Shown here: piece by piece, positions 16,588 through 25,742 of the stretch
Numbering within the stretch: the stretch's first letter is position 1
Layout: each line of letters opens with the position of its first letter
Notes under the pieces: model-generated
What the model was told of the DNA's origin: nothing
Database searches by the model: none
The model's input: the letters and a program-made list of their open reading frames with translations, nothing else
Program-made: the position numbers and the translations under genes
DNA from: Candidatus Brocadiaceae bacterium
Lineage (GTDB): Bacteria > Planctomycetota > Brocadiia > SM23-32
Length of the DNA stretch: 64,000 nucleotides
Direction of reading: 5' to 3'
Assembly: GCA_012728835.1 (NCBI GenBank)
Contig: JAAYEJ010000005.1
Location: 1 to 64,000, forward strand

Positions 16588-17423
16588 ACGAGCCAGGCCG
16601 GGCCCTGTGGAGGATCGCGCTGCCGGCCCTGACGGCGGTCGCGCTGGTGACCGGGCTCCTGCTGGTCTTCCGTTCCCTCGCGCCGGCAGAGGACGGCCCG
16701 CGGAGCCTTCTGGTCTGCTGCGGCGCCGGGCTGCGCCCGCCCGTGCAGGAGGCGATCGAGTTTTTCGAGCGCCGTTCGGGCGTCCGCGTCGAGGCCGACT
16801 ACGGAGCCGCCAACCTGCTCCTGGGCCGGATCAAGCTCTCCGGCCGCGGCGACGTGTTCGTGCCGGGCGACGCCTTCTACGTGGCCGAAGCCCGCCGCGA
16901 GGGGATCGTGGTCGAGGAGCGCCCTGTGGCGTCGTTCGAACCCGTCATCATGGTCGCCCGGGGGAACCCGAAGGGCGTCCGCGAGGTGGCGGACCTGGCC
17001 GCGCCGGGCCTGCGGGTGGGCCTGGTGGACGAGCGGACCGCCGCCATGGGCCGCATCACGCCGGAGTTGCTTCGCAGGAACGCCGTCCCGCAGGACGATG
17101 TCCGCCGGAACACGGTTCTCGACACCGTCACGGTGACGGAACTGGCCCAGGCGGTCGCACTCGGGCACGTGGACGCCGGCCTGGTGTGGCGGCCGGTCGC
17201 CCTGCAGTATCCGGACGCCGCCGAGATCGTCGAGATCCCGCCCGACCGGAACGTGCGCTCCCCGGTCTCGGCCGCCACTCTGACGACGGCGGCGCACCCG
17301 GATGCCGCCAGCGCGTTCGTCGCGTTTCTGGCCGGGCCGATGGGGCGCGAGTGCTTCCGGCGACATCGGTACGCGCCCCCACAGGAACACGAGCCGCGGC
17401 AGGCGTCCCTGCCGGCTGACTGA
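16584..17423 (+). CDS. ModA-like periplasmic binding protein (second of two)
   Basis: The protein of 279 residues has an N-terminal transmembrane or uncleaved signal helix (ALWRIALPALTAVALVTGLLLVF) and no lipobox. The ModA pattern follows: LLVCCGAGLRPPVQEAIEFF, ADYGAANLLLGRIKLSGRGDVFVPGD, and TVTELAQAVALGHVDAGLVW. It differs from the first copy in having CCGAG where that has HCGNS, so the two may bind different ligands. It immediately precedes the importer permease and ATPase genes and is probably their main binding protein. Confidence 0.75.
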   Translation: MNEPGRALWRIALPALTAVALVTGLLLVFRSLAPAEDGPRSLLVCCGAGLRPPVQEAIEFFERRSGVRVEADYGAANLLLGRIKLSGRGDVFVPGDAFYVAEARREGIVVEERPVASFEPVIMVARGNPKGVREVADLAAPGLRVGLVDERTAAMGRITPELLRRNAVPQDDVRRNTVLDTVTVTELAQAVALGHVDAGLVWRPVALQYPDAAEIVEIPPDRNVRSPVSAATLTTAAHPDAASAFVAFLAGPMGRECFRRHRYAPPQEHEPRQASLPAD

Positions 17424-17442
17424 GCAACGCGGAGTCGGCGCC

Positions 17443-18297
17443 ATGTCCTCCCACTCGAACAGAAGGCCGCACAACCACACGGCGGACAGCCGCCGAACCG
17501 CCCCGGCAGGGGGGCCGCGTCTTCTGCGTCTCGTCGCGGGAGCGCTTCTTGTGGCCTACACGGGGTTCATTGCCGTGCTGCTGGTGGTCAGCCTGCTGTA
17601 CGTGCGTCCCGCCGACTTCGCCGCCGTGATCCGCAGCGCGGACGTCCGGCACGCGGCCTGGCTGACCACGTGGACGTCCCTGTTGAGCGCGTTGCTGGCG
17701 CTGGGGTTCGCCTTGCCGGTCGGCTACGCACTGAGTCGCTTCCGGCTGCCCGGTCGGGCGGTGCTCGACACGCTGGTGGACGTGCCGATCATCCTGCCGC
17801 ACCTCGTGGTGGGCGTGGCGCTGCTGATCTTCTTCCGCACGGCGCTCGGGCGTGCCATCCAGGGCCTGGGCCTCGCGTTCGTGTATGCCCCGGAGGGAAT
17901 CGTGCTCGCCCAGTTCGTCTGCGTCTCGCCGTATGCCGTCCGCACGGTGAAGGCCGCCCTGGACGCGGTGGACCCGCGCATCGAGGACGTGGCGCGCACG
18001 CTCGGATGGCCGGCGCACCAGGTGTTCCTGCGGGTGACGCTTCCGATGATCCGCAACGGCATCGTGGCGGGCGGCGTCATCGCGTGGGCGCTGGCCATGG
18101 GCCTGTACGGCCCTCTCATGGTCTTCGCGGGGACCACGCGCAGTCGCACCGAGGTCATGGCGACGTCGGTGTACCTGGAGCTTTCGGTCGGCCGCATCGG
18201 CCCGGCATTGGCCATCGCGATCCTCCTGGTGCTCTTCACGATGGCCTGCCTCCTTGTGTTCAAGCGGCTGGCCGGGAGGACGGGCTCGCTGTGGTGA
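17443..18297 (+). CDS. ModB/WtpB-type ABC importer permease
   Basis: The protein has 284 residues and about six transmembrane helices after a polar N-terminal ~30 residues. The EAA-type loop that docks the ATPase reads VEDVARTLG in sense (here IEDVARTLGWPAHQVFLRVTLP). It is the molybdate/tungstate/sulfate class, and the segment YGPLMVFAGTTRSRTEVM is usual in that class. GGAG lies about 8 bases before ATG 17443; the frame opens further upstream without support. It forms the importer half of the operon with the binding proteins and the ATPase at 18344. Confidence 0.8.
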   Translation: MSSHSNRRPHNHTADSRRTAPAGGPRLLRLVAGALLVAYTGFIAVLLVVSLLYVRPADFAAVIRSADVRHAAWLTTWTSLLSALLALGFALPVGYALSRFRLPGRAVLDTLVDVPIILPHLVVGVALLIFFRTALGRAIQGLGLAFVYAPEGIVLAQFVCVSPYAVRTVKAALDAVDPRIEDVARTLGWPAHQVFLRVTLPMIRNGIVAGGVIAWALAMGLYGPLMVFAGTTRSRTEVMATSVYLELSVGRIGPALAIAILLVLFTMACLLVFKRLAGRTGSLW

Positions 18298-18343
18298 GAC
18301 GACCCGCGATGAACGGAAGGGGAGGGACCGGCCCGCCGGCGCC

Positions 18344-19444
18344 ATGCTTCGTGTAGAGCACATCGGGCTGCATCTGGGGAGCTTCGCGCTCAAGGACGTC
18401 TCGTTCGAGGTCCGGCGGGGGCAGCGCTTCGTCCTGCTCGGGCCGACCGGCTGCGGCAAGACGCTGCTGGCGGAGATCGTCTGCGGCCTGCGGGCGCTCG
18501 ATGCCGGGTGTGTGCGGCTGAACGGGCGGGACATCACGCGCCGGGACCCCGCACGCAGGAACATCGGCTACGTGCCCCAGGACTACGCCCTGTTGCCGTT
18601 CAAGACCGTCGAGTGCAACGTGGCCTTCGGTCTGGAGGCGCGCCGACTGGCCCGCGCGGAGGTCGCCCGCCGGGTCGGCGAGATGCTCGAACTGCTCGGC
18701 ATCTCCCGCCTGGCCGCCCGTCTTCCCAGACACCTCTCGGGCGGCGAGCGGCAGCGCGTCACCCTGGCCCGCGCGCTGGTCATCCGGCCCGATCTGCTGG
18801 TCCTGGACGAGCCCCTCAGCGCCCTGGACGAGGGCAGCGGCGAGGAGACGATCGCGCTCCTGCGCACGCTGCAGGCGGAACTGAACACGACCACGCTCCA
18901 CATCTGCCACCGGCTGGAGGAGGCATTCGCTCTGGCCGACACCATGGGGCTGATGCGCGACGGCGCGCTCGAACAGGTCGCCCCGCCGCCGGAGCTGCTC
19001 AGCCGCCCCCGCAGCCGCTTCGTGGCGCAGTTCCTGCGCCTGTCCAATCTGGTCGAGGGCGAGGTGCGTGACCTGCCTGAGGGCCGGGCGTTCTGCGTGG
19101 ACGGCGCGGTCTGGACGCGGACGGACCGCCCCGGCGGCCCCGCGCGGGCCGTCGTCCCGCTCGATGCCCTCTCGCTGTCGCTGACCAGGCCGCCGGACGA
19201 TCCGCGTCAGGTCGTCGTTGCCGACGTGATCGCCGAGAACCGGCCGTGCGCCCTCCGTCCGTTCGTGCGCCTGGGCGGGCGCCTGCGGCTGACCGTCCCC
19301 GGCGCGTTCCCGGCAGGGGCGTGGACGGAGGGACGGACGGCGTATCTGGCCGTGCCGCGTGACCGGCTGCACGTCGTGCCCGAGGGGCCCGCGGAACCGC
19401 CGGAGCGCACCGGTGGACCGGGGGGAGACGATCTGGTAGGGTGA
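18344..19444 (+). CDS. ModC/WtpC-type ABC importer ATPase
   Basis: The product, 366 residues long, energises the permease at 17443. Walker A is GPTGCGKT, the Q-loop is in GYVPQDYALLPFKTV, the signature is LSGGERQRV, Walker B is LLVLDEPLSALD, and the H-loop is ICHRLEEA. After residue ~235 a regulatory C-terminus with a TOBE-like beta segment (VVVADVIAENRPCALRPFVRLGG) is present, as in molybdate and sulfate ATPases. The ATG at 18344 gives the normal N-terminus MLRVEHIGLHLG, although the nearest purine-rich stretch is ~18 bases away. The oxyanion transported (molybdate, tungstate or sulfate) is not settled by sequence. Confidence 0.8.
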   Translation: MLRVEHIGLHLGSFALKDVSFEVRRGQRFVLLGPTGCGKTLLAEIVCGLRALDAGCVRLNGRDITRRDPARRNIGYVPQDYALLPFKTVECNVAFGLEARRLARAEVARRVGEMLELLGISRLAARLPRHLSGGERQRVTLARALVIRPDLLVLDEPLSALDEGSGEETIALLRTLQAELNTTTLHICHRLEEAFALADTMGLMRDGALEQVAPPPELLSRPRSRFVAQFLRLSNLVEGEVRDLPEGRAFCVDGAVWTRTDRPGGPARAVVPLDALSLSLTRPPDDPRQVVVADVIAENRPCALRPFVRLGGRLRLTVPGAFPAGAWTEGRTAYLAVPRDRLHVVPEGPAEPPERTGGPGGDDLVG

Positions 19445-19506
19445 GCCCGAGGGCCGGGTGGACCGGCCGGTCGGGTGCCGAGACCCGGAGCAGGAGACGG
19501 GACGTG

Positions 19507-22500
19507 ATGAGGAGCCTTACCGGCCGGGCGAACAGGCTGTCGGCAGCGGTGGTCTGCGCCGTTCTGACCGTGTGCGGCGTCCTGGCGGGCGCCGGCTGCG
19601 CTGCCGTTCCCCCCCGGGACTGGCCGATGTGGGGATACGACGCGGCGCGCAGCGGCGCCACCCCGATGAGGATACCGAAGAGACTGCATCTGCAGTGGCT
19701 GCGGCGTCTGGGCACGCCGCGCCCCGCCTGGCCCCTGCAACTGGACGACATCGGCAAGCTCGACTTCGACCTGTCGTACACGCCGGTGGTCATGGACGAC
19801 CTGGTGTTCGTGGGCTCGATGGTCAGCGACCGCGTCACGGCCTACCGGATCGACGACGGAGCGGAGGTCTGGCGCTTCTACACGGATGGGCCGGTCCGCC
19901 TGGCGCCGGCCGCATGGGACGGCCGCATCTACCTCGTCTCCGACGACGGGCACCTGCACTGTCTGAACGCGCAGACGGGCGAGCAGTTGTGGCGCTTCCG
20001 GGCCGGACCGACCGACCACCTTGTGCTGGGGAACTGCCGCGTCGTGAGCATGTGGGCGGCCCGCGGCGGCCCGGTGGTCAAGGACGGAACGGTCTACTTC
20101 GCCGCCGGCGTCTGGCCGTTCATGGGCACCTTCGCGTACGCCCTGGACGCGGCGAGCGGCGCGATCGTCTGGCAGAACACGGGGGAGTCCACCAACTGGC
20201 AGCGACAGCCCCACGGAGGCGCCTACTCCTTTGCCGGCATCTCGCCGCAGGGCTACCTGGCCGCCACCGAGGACCGCCTGGTGGTCTCCGGCGGCCGCTC
20301 CACCCCGGCGCTGCTCGATCGGCACACGGGCGAACTGCTGTATCTGGACGTCTACGGCAGGGGAGTGGGCGGGTACCGCGTGGAAGCCGACGGCGAGCAC
20401 TTCTACAACCACGGCGCCCGCCACCGCCTGGAAGACGGCCAGCGCGACGGCGACGGACTCCTGGTCAACGAGGTCCTGCTGGAGCGCGCCGAGCGCGTGG
20501 CCGACCGCGTGGACGGCCCCATCTTCACCGTGCTGGCCGCCAGGGGACGCGTCCTCCTGACGACGGCCGACGGCACGCTGTACTGCTTCGGCCCCGAGGT
20601 CTCGCAGGACCCCCTCGTCCACGACGAGCGGGCCGGCTTCGTCGGCCGGGCTGCCGTTTTCCCGCCGCCCGACGGCGAGCGGGGGGCCGCCATCGTCCGC
20701 CGGGCCGCCGCGATCGGCGGCGGGTATGCGCTCTTCCTCGGCGTCGGCGACGGCGAACTGATGGAGACCGTAGCCCGGCGCACGGAGCTGCACCTTGTGG
20801 GCGTCGACCCCGACCGGGAGAAGCTCGAGGCCCTGCGCCGCCACTTCGACGACGCCGGCCTGTACGGCACCCGGATCGCGCTGCTCCCCGGCCGGGCGGC
20901 GGACCTGAAGTACCCGCCCTACATCTCATCGCTGATCGTGGTCGAGGACCCGGCCGCGTGCGGCCTCTCGAACGACGAGGTGTATGAACTGCTGCGCCCC
21001 TACGGGGGTGTGGCCTTCGTCGGAGACGACGTCCTGGTCCGTGAGGGCCCGCTGCCCGACGCAGGGCAGTGGACCCACCAGTATGCCGACGCGGCGCGGA
21101 GCGCCGTCAGCCGCGACGACAGGGTGCGCCTGCCGCTCGGGCTGCTCTGGTACGGCACCGTCAGCAACAACAACGTGCTCCCGCGCCACGCCGCCGGCCC
21201 CCGCCCCCAGGTGGCCGGCGGGCGGCTGGCGATCCTGGGCGTGGAGTGCATCGGTGCCCGGGACGTCTACACGGGACGCGAACTCTGGGTCCGCTCGTTC
21301 CCGGGAGTCGGCCATCCGTTCACCAACCTCGAGTTGGAGGAGAAGTGGCGCGCCGGAGAGGACGTCTACATGAGCAACATCCCCGGGGCCGCCTACATCG
21401 GCAGCCCCTACGTCACGCTGCCGGACAGCATCTACCTCCGCTACCGTGGCCGCATCCACCGCCTGGACGCCGCCACGGGGGAGACGCTGGCCGAGTTCCC
21501 GCTCTACCCGGAGGGCACGCCGCCGCCCAATGACTGGGGCCCCGTCAGCGTCTGGGAGAACCTGCTGATCACGTGCACCGATCCGCACGAGTTCGACGAC
21601 CGGAAGCTCGGCTGGAGCGAGAGCTGGAACGCCACCTCCAGCAGCCGTCTGGTGGTCATGGACCGCTTCACCGGCGAGGTGCTCTGGACGAGGGCCGCCC
21701 GGATCGGCTTCCGCCACAACGCCATCGTGGCGGGCAACGGGCGCGTCACGGTGATCGACGGCCTCTCGGAACAGGCGCTCGAGTTCATGGAACGCCGCGG
21801 CGCCGCCCCCGACGCCGCCTCCCGAATCATCTCCATGAACGCCCCCGACGGACGGGTCCTCTGGGAGGCCGACAGCGATGTGTTCGGCACCTACCTGGCC
21901 TACAGTGAAGAACACGACATCCTGCTGGAGAGCGGCAGCGCCGACGGACGCCGGAGGCTGCCCGACGAACCCGTCCCCAACGTCACGGCGCGGTGCGGCG
22001 CCGACGGCCGCACCCTCTGGACGGGCACCCTGCAGTTCCCGGCCGCCATCGTCGGAGACCTGCTCTTCCCCGCACGGCCGGGCGAGGCACTGAACCTCCG
22101 GGACGGCACCCCCGCCGCACGGCCCCACCCGATCACCGGCGAGGAGATCACCGAGCAGTACTGGAAGGCCTACGGCTGCGGCGCCGCCAACGCCAGCACC
22201 CACATGCTGCTCTTCCGCTCCGGCGCGGCCGGGTTCTTCGACCTGGAACACGGCAGCGGCACGGGCAACTTCGGCGGCTTCAAGAGCGGCTGCACCGCCA
22301 ACCTCATCGCCGCCGACGGCGTGCTGAACGCCCCGGACTACACGCGAACCTGCCGCTGCTCCTACCAGAACCAGACCTCCCTGGGCCTGATCCACATGCC
22401 CGACGCCGACCTCTGGACCGCCGTGACGTTCGGCCGCGGCCAGGGGCCGATCCAGCGCCTGGGCGTGAACCTGGGCGCCCCGGGAAGCCGACGCGCCGAC

Positions 22501-23418
22501 AACGGAACCCTGTGGACGCCATACCCCTACACCGGCGCCCCCGGGCCGGACCTCGGCCTGCTGGTCAACACCGTCGACTTCGTCGACGTCCCCGTGCGCA
22601 TCGTCGGCGTCTCCGCCTCCTCCGGTGAGGACCCCGCCGGCACGATCGACGGCAATCCCGCCACGCGCTGGCGCATCGGCGACGACCGGCAGGGCCGGTT
22701 CGACCAGTGGATCGCCTACGAACTGAACCAACCGGCGGACATGGACTGCCTGGACCTGGCCTGGGCCGGCCCGCGCGGTACCCGCCTGCAGATCCAGACG
22801 AGCCCGGACGCGCAGGACTGGACAACCGTCCTCGAGATGAAAGGACAGGGGACGGGGCGGGAGGCGCGCACCTGCACCCTCGCACCAACCCGCGCCCGGT
22901 GGCTGCGCCTCACGTTCGGCGAGCACGACGAGCTGCGCGAGGACGCCAAGGGGGAACGGCTGGCCGAGTCCGCCTCCGTCTACTCCCTGCGATTGGGGGG
23001 GCTGGTCGACCCCGACGCCTATGCCTACTTCCTGCCCAAGCCCGTCTTCCGCAAGCACACGCGCCTGGTGGACGGCGCCGACGGGCTCCGCTGGGTGGCC
23101 GCCTCCGGCATCCGGGGCCTTCGCTACTTCAGACTGCAGAACGTCAACCCCGGCGGGGGGCTCTACACCGTCACACTGCACTTCGCCGAGCCCGACGACC
23201 TGCGTCCGGGCCAGCGGGTGTTCGACATCCGCCTGCAGGGCAAGGTCGTCGCCGAGGAGTTCGACGTGGTCCGGGAGGCCGGCGGCCCCGACCGCGCCGT
23301 GACGCGGACGTTCACGAACGTGCCCATCGCCGAGTCGCTGCTGCTGGAACTCCAGCAGGCGCCCGGTTCCCCGCACCCTCCGCTCCTCTGCGGAGTCGAG
23401 TTGGTTCAGGAAGGATAG
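19507..23418 (+). CDS. Giant lipoprotein: PQQ beta-propeller with inserted methyltransferase-like domain, plus discoidin and malectin domains
   Basis: The product has 1303 residues. ATG 19507 follows GGAGACGGGA, and the lipobox is LAGAGC. Residues ~35-390 contain PQQ-propeller repeats (DWPMWGYDAARSG, TGEQLWRF, ASGAIVWQN). Residues ~410-490 look like a class I SAM-methyltransferase Rossmann core: YALFLGVGDGELME, then LVGVDPDREKLEALRR. The propeller resumes from ~520 to 980 (DVYTGRELWVRSF, TGETLAEFPLY, FTGEVLWTRA). Residues ~1020-1140 match a discoidin/F5-8C type (TIDGNPATRWRIG). Residues ~1160-1300 resemble malectin (YTVTLHFAEPDDLRPGQRVFDI). It should be an exported carbohydrate-binding envelope protein; an active methyltransferase outside the cytoplasm would be odd. 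The catalytic role is unknown. Confidence 0.75.
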   Translation: MRSLTGRANRLSAAVVCAVLTVCGVLAGAGCAAVPPRDWPMWGYDAARSGATPMRIPKRLHLQWLRRLGTPRPAWPLQLDDIGKLDFDLSYTPVVMDDLVFVGSMVSDRVTAYRIDDGAEVWRFYTDGPVRLAPAAWDGRIYLVSDDGHLHCLNAQTGEQLWRFRAGPTDHLVLGNCRVVSMWAARGGPVVKDGTVYFAAGVWPFMGTFAYALDAASGAIVWQNTGESTNWQRQPHGGAYSFAGISPQGYLAATEDRLVVSGGRSTPALLDRHTGELLYLDVYGRGVGGYRVEADGEHFYNHGARHRLEDGQRDGDGLLVNEVLLERAERVADRVDGPIFTVLAARGRVLLTTADGTLYCFGPEVSQDPLVHDERAGFVGRAAVFPPPDGERGAAIVRRAAAIGGGYALFLGVGDGELMETVARRTELHLVGVDPDREKLEALRRHFDDAGLYGTRIALLPGRAADLKYPPYISSLIVVEDPAACGLSNDEVYELLRPYGGVAFVGDDVLVREGPLPDAGQWTHQYADAARSAVSRDDRVRLPLGLLWYGTVSNNNVLPRHAAGPRPQVAGGRLAILGVECIGARDVYTGRELWVRSFPGVGHPFTNLELEEKWRAGEDVYMSNIPGAAYIGSPYVTLPDSIYLRYRGRIHRLDAATGETLAEFPLYPEGTPPPNDWGPVSVWENLLITCTDPHEFDDRKLGWSESWNATSSSRLVVMDRFTGEVLWTRAARIGFRHNAIVAGNGRVTVIDGLSEQALEFMERRGAAPDAASRIISMNAPDGRVLWEADSDVFGTYLAYSEEHDILLESGSADGRRRLPDEPVPNVTARCGADGRTLWTGTLQFPAAIVGDLLFPARPGEALNLRDGTPAARPHPITGEEITEQYWKAYGCGAANASTHMLLFRSGAAGFFDLEHGSGTGNFGGFKSGCTANLIAADGVLNAPDYTRTCRCSYQNQTSLGLIHMPDADLWTAVTFGRGQGPIQRLGVNLGAPGSRRADNGTLWTPYPYTGAPGPDLGLLVNTVDFVDVPVRIVGVSASSGEDPAGTIDGNPATRWRIGDDRQGRFDQWIAYELNQPADMDCLDLAWAGPRGTRLQIQTSPDAQDWTTVLEMKGQGTGREARTCTLAPTRARWLRLTFGEHDELREDAKGERLAESASVYSLRLGGLVDPDAYAYFLPKPVFRKHTRLVDGADGLRWVAASGIRGLRYFRLQNVNPGGGLYTVTLHFAEPDDLRPGQRVFDIRLQGKVVAEEFDVVREAGGPDRAVTRTFTNVPIAESLLLELQQAPGSPHPPLLCGVELVQEG

Positions 23419-23470
23419 TCGGAAGACGCGGCATGAACGGCAGGTTCTTCTCCAGCCCCGGGGGATCAGA

Positions 23471-24385
23471 ATGACCAGGGGATCTTGGCTCTGCGTCGGC
23501 GGCGTGCTGCTCGCGGTTCTCGTCGTCTGCACGCGGGCAGCGTCTGCAGAAGGGCCGCCGCCGGCGACCGTCAAGGTGGCGGCCGTGCAGTTCGTCTCGG
23601 TGATGGGCGATCCTGAGGGCAACCGGGCGCGTCTGGAGCCGCTCATCCGCGAGGCGGCGGGGCAGGGGGCGAAGATCATCGTCCTTCCCGAGACGGCGAT
23701 CACCGGCTATCTGTCGCACGACATCAAGACCACCTGGCAGGTGCCCGGCCGGGCCGTCACGCCCGGGCTGGCCGGTGCCTCACCCGCTGCCGCGGCGGAG
23801 ACCGTCCCCGGCCCGTCCACGCGTGCCTTCGCGAAGCTGGCGGACGACCTGGACGTCTACCTGACCGTGCCCGTGCTGGAGGTCGATACGAAGAGCGGGC
23901 AGCACTTCAACACCGTCGTCCTCGTCGATCCCGGCGGTGCCGTCCTCCTGCACTATCGCAAGCTCAACCCCTGGCCCTATGCGGAGCGCGGGTGGGCCGA
24001 CAGGGGCGACCGCGGCTACGCCTACGTCGACACGCCCTATGGGCGCCTGGCGCTGCTCATCTGCTACGACGTCAACTTCGAGCCGCCCGTGCTGAAGACG
24101 AAGAAGGTGGACATCCTGCTGTACCCGATCGCGTGGGTCGACGACGAGGGCAGCGACTGGTTCGATGCCCGCCTGCCGGCCATCGCGCGCGAGAACGACA
24201 TGGCCGTCGTCGGCGCGAACTGGACGGTGCCCGAGAAGCCGGCCTGGCACGGCTACGGCCGGAGCCGCATCATCGACCGCCGGGGCAATATCCTCGCGCG
24301 ACCTGCCGGCGATCTGGGGGAAGAGGTACTGTACGCCGAGTTGCCGGTCGCACCACCCTCCGGCAGGGCTCCGGCTGGTGAATGA
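23471..24385 (+). CDS. Secreted carbon-nitrogen hydrolase (nitrilase superfamily)
   Basis: The enzyme has 304 residues and a signal peptide ending near ASAEG, which is unusual because most nitrilase relatives are cytosolic. The catalytic triad is complete: Glu in VLPETAITGY, Lys in HYRKLNPW, Cys in LLICYDVNF. These enzymes hydrolyse amide or nitrile C-N bonds, and the substrate is unknown. It begins 52 bp after the PQQ lipoprotein in the same direction, so the two may be co-expressed and act in the same compartment. Confidence 0.8.
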   Translation: MTRGSWLCVGGVLLAVLVVCTRAASAEGPPPATVKVAAVQFVSVMGDPEGNRARLEPLIREAAGQGAKIIVLPETAITGYLSHDIKTTWQVPGRAVTPGLAGASPAAAAETVPGPSTRAFAKLADDLDVYLTVPVLEVDTKSGQHFNTVVLVDPGGAVLLHYRKLNPWPYAERGWADRGDRGYAYVDTPYGRLALLICYDVNFEPPVLKTKKVDILLYPIAWVDDEGSDWFDARLPAIARENDMAVVGANWTVPEKPAWHGYGRSRIIDRRGNILARPAGDLGEEVLYAELPVAPPSGRAPAGE

Positions 24386-24456
24386 CCGCGTGCACAAACG
24401 GCCAGGGCCTCGGAGTTGTCGGGGCCGTACCGGCCCCCTCCGTGGTTCGCCCGCGC

Positions 24457-24485
24457 TTGTTGCTGTCCATTGCCCGCTGTAGGAT
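24457..24485 (+). promoter_or_regulatory. Possible sigma-70 promoter of the URO-D-family gene
   Basis: TTGTTG (24457-24462) and TAGGAT (24480-24485) are spaced by 17 bp, about 55 bases before ATG 24544. Each box has two or three mismatches. Confidence 0.35.
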
Positions 24486-24543
24486 TCCGGGGATACGCTG
24501 CGGCGTGCGGGCCGCAGGTTGTCCCTTTCGGAAGGACCTTTTC

Positions 24544-25593
24544 ATGAACAGCAAGGAACGCGTTCTGGCGGCGTTCGAGTTTCGGCGGCCGGACCGCATC
24601 CCGCGGTTCGATGGGTTCTGGGAGTACCCCGACTCGTGGGCCGAGCGCTTCGGCCCGCGGGAGGACCAGACCGACATCTCCATCTGGGTGCCCGACGAGG
24701 GCGTCTTCCCCTCGCGCGTCCGCGTTCTGGAGGAGACCGCCGAGCACACCATCCGCGTCGATTCCTGGGGCCGGACCGTCCGCCGGCACAGGGGCGCGCA
24801 CTTCGACGAAGTCCTCGCCGTGCCGATCCCCGACGGGGTGGACCCCGACACCGTGCAGTTCGATCCGCCCGACCTGCCCCTGCGCTTCGAGCGCGGGCAG
24901 AGCGAGACCGTCGGGTCCCGTGACCTCGCGCGCGACAAGGCGCGGTTCTGCGTGTTCGGCAAGACGGGCGGCCCGTTCCTGCGCACCTCGTTCGTGCGCG
25001 GCGAGACGCAGTTCCTCATGGACATGGCGGGCGATCCGCCGCTGGCCCGGGCGCTTGTCGACAAGCTGGCCGATCACTTCATCGGCATCGCAAGGGCGCA
25101 GATCGAGCGCTGGTGCCTGCAGGAGACCGGCGTCTGGATCTATGACGACATGGCCATGAACCAGGGCCCGATGTTCAGCCCCGCCTCGTTCGAACAGGTG
25201 CTCCTGCCGGCCTATCGACGCATGGTGCGCGAGTACAGGGCCGCCGGCGCGCGCTACGTGATGTTCCACTCCGACGGCAACATCCTGCCCGTGCTCGACA
25301 TGCTGGTGGACGCCGGCATCGACGGCATCAACCCGATGGAAAGGCGCGCGGGAATGGACCCGGCCACAATCCGCGCGCGGCACCCACGGCTCATCCTCAC
25401 GGGCGGCATCTGCAACGTCGAGACGCTGCCCCACGGGCCCGCCGAGCGGATTGAGCGCGAGGCGCGGGAACTCATCGACATGGGGCGGGACGGCGGCGTG
25501 GTCATCGGCCCGCACTCCATCGGCCCCGACGTCCCCATCGACAACTACGCGGTCTACCGCCGCACCTGCCTGCAGTACGGCGTCCTGGCGTGA
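24544..25593 (+). CDS. Uroporphyrinogen decarboxylase (URO-D) family protein
   Basis: This 349-residue cytosolic TIM-barrel protein starts at ATG 24544 with GGAAGGAC well placed upstream. It opens with SKERVLAAFEFRRPDRIPRF, the standard start of the URO-D/methyltransferase (MtaA/CmuA-like) group. Further group features are YDDMAMNQGPMFSP, MFHSDGNILPVLDMLVDAGIDGINPMER, and LTGGICNVETLPHG. True HemE has different active-site residues. Members of this branch are more often corrinoid methyltransferases or unknown enzymes in catabolic clusters. No corrinoid protein gene is nearby, so the substrate is open. Confidence 0.75.
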   Translation: MNSKERVLAAFEFRRPDRIPRFDGFWEYPDSWAERFGPREDQTDISIWVPDEGVFPSRVRVLEETAEHTIRVDSWGRTVRRHRGAHFDEVLAVPIPDGVDPDTVQFDPPDLPLRFERGQSETVGSRDLARDKARFCVFGKTGGPFLRTSFVRGETQFLMDMAGDPPLARALVDKLADHFIGIARAQIERWCLQETGVWIYDDMAMNQGPMFSPASFEQVLLPAYRRMVREYRAAGARYVMFHSDGNILPVLDMLVDAGIDGINPMERRAGMDPATIRARHPRLILTGGICNVETLPHGPAERIEREARELIDMGRDGGVVIGPHSIGPDVPIDNYAVYRRTCLQYGVLA

Positions 25594-25612
25594 TCCAAGC
25601 GGAAGGAAAGGG

Positions 25613-25700
25613 TGGTGCGGATGGGGGGATTCGAACCCCCATGAGCTTGCGCCCACTAGGTCCTGAACCTAGCGCGTCTGCCAGATTCCGCCACATCCGC
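25613..25700 (-). tRNA. tRNA-Leu, anticodon CAG
   Basis: Read on the minus strand, the acceptor arm GCGGATG pairs with CATCCGC, followed by A and an encoded CCA (25615-25613). The anticodon stem CTAGG/CCTAG encloses the loop TTCAGGA with anticodon CAG. A long variable arm and the T-arm GGGGGTTCGAATCCCCC are present, as in a class II leucine tRNA of 88 bases. It lies downstream of pgsA on the same strand. Confidence 0.95.
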
Positions 25701-25742
25701 ACAACGCCCACATTCTAATCGAGCCGACGGGCGCGCGCAAGT

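Noticed and set aside
20926-23703. 925-codon minus-strand frame
   Set aside because: It is antisense to the PQQ-propeller lipoprotein and shows only high-G+C codon bias.
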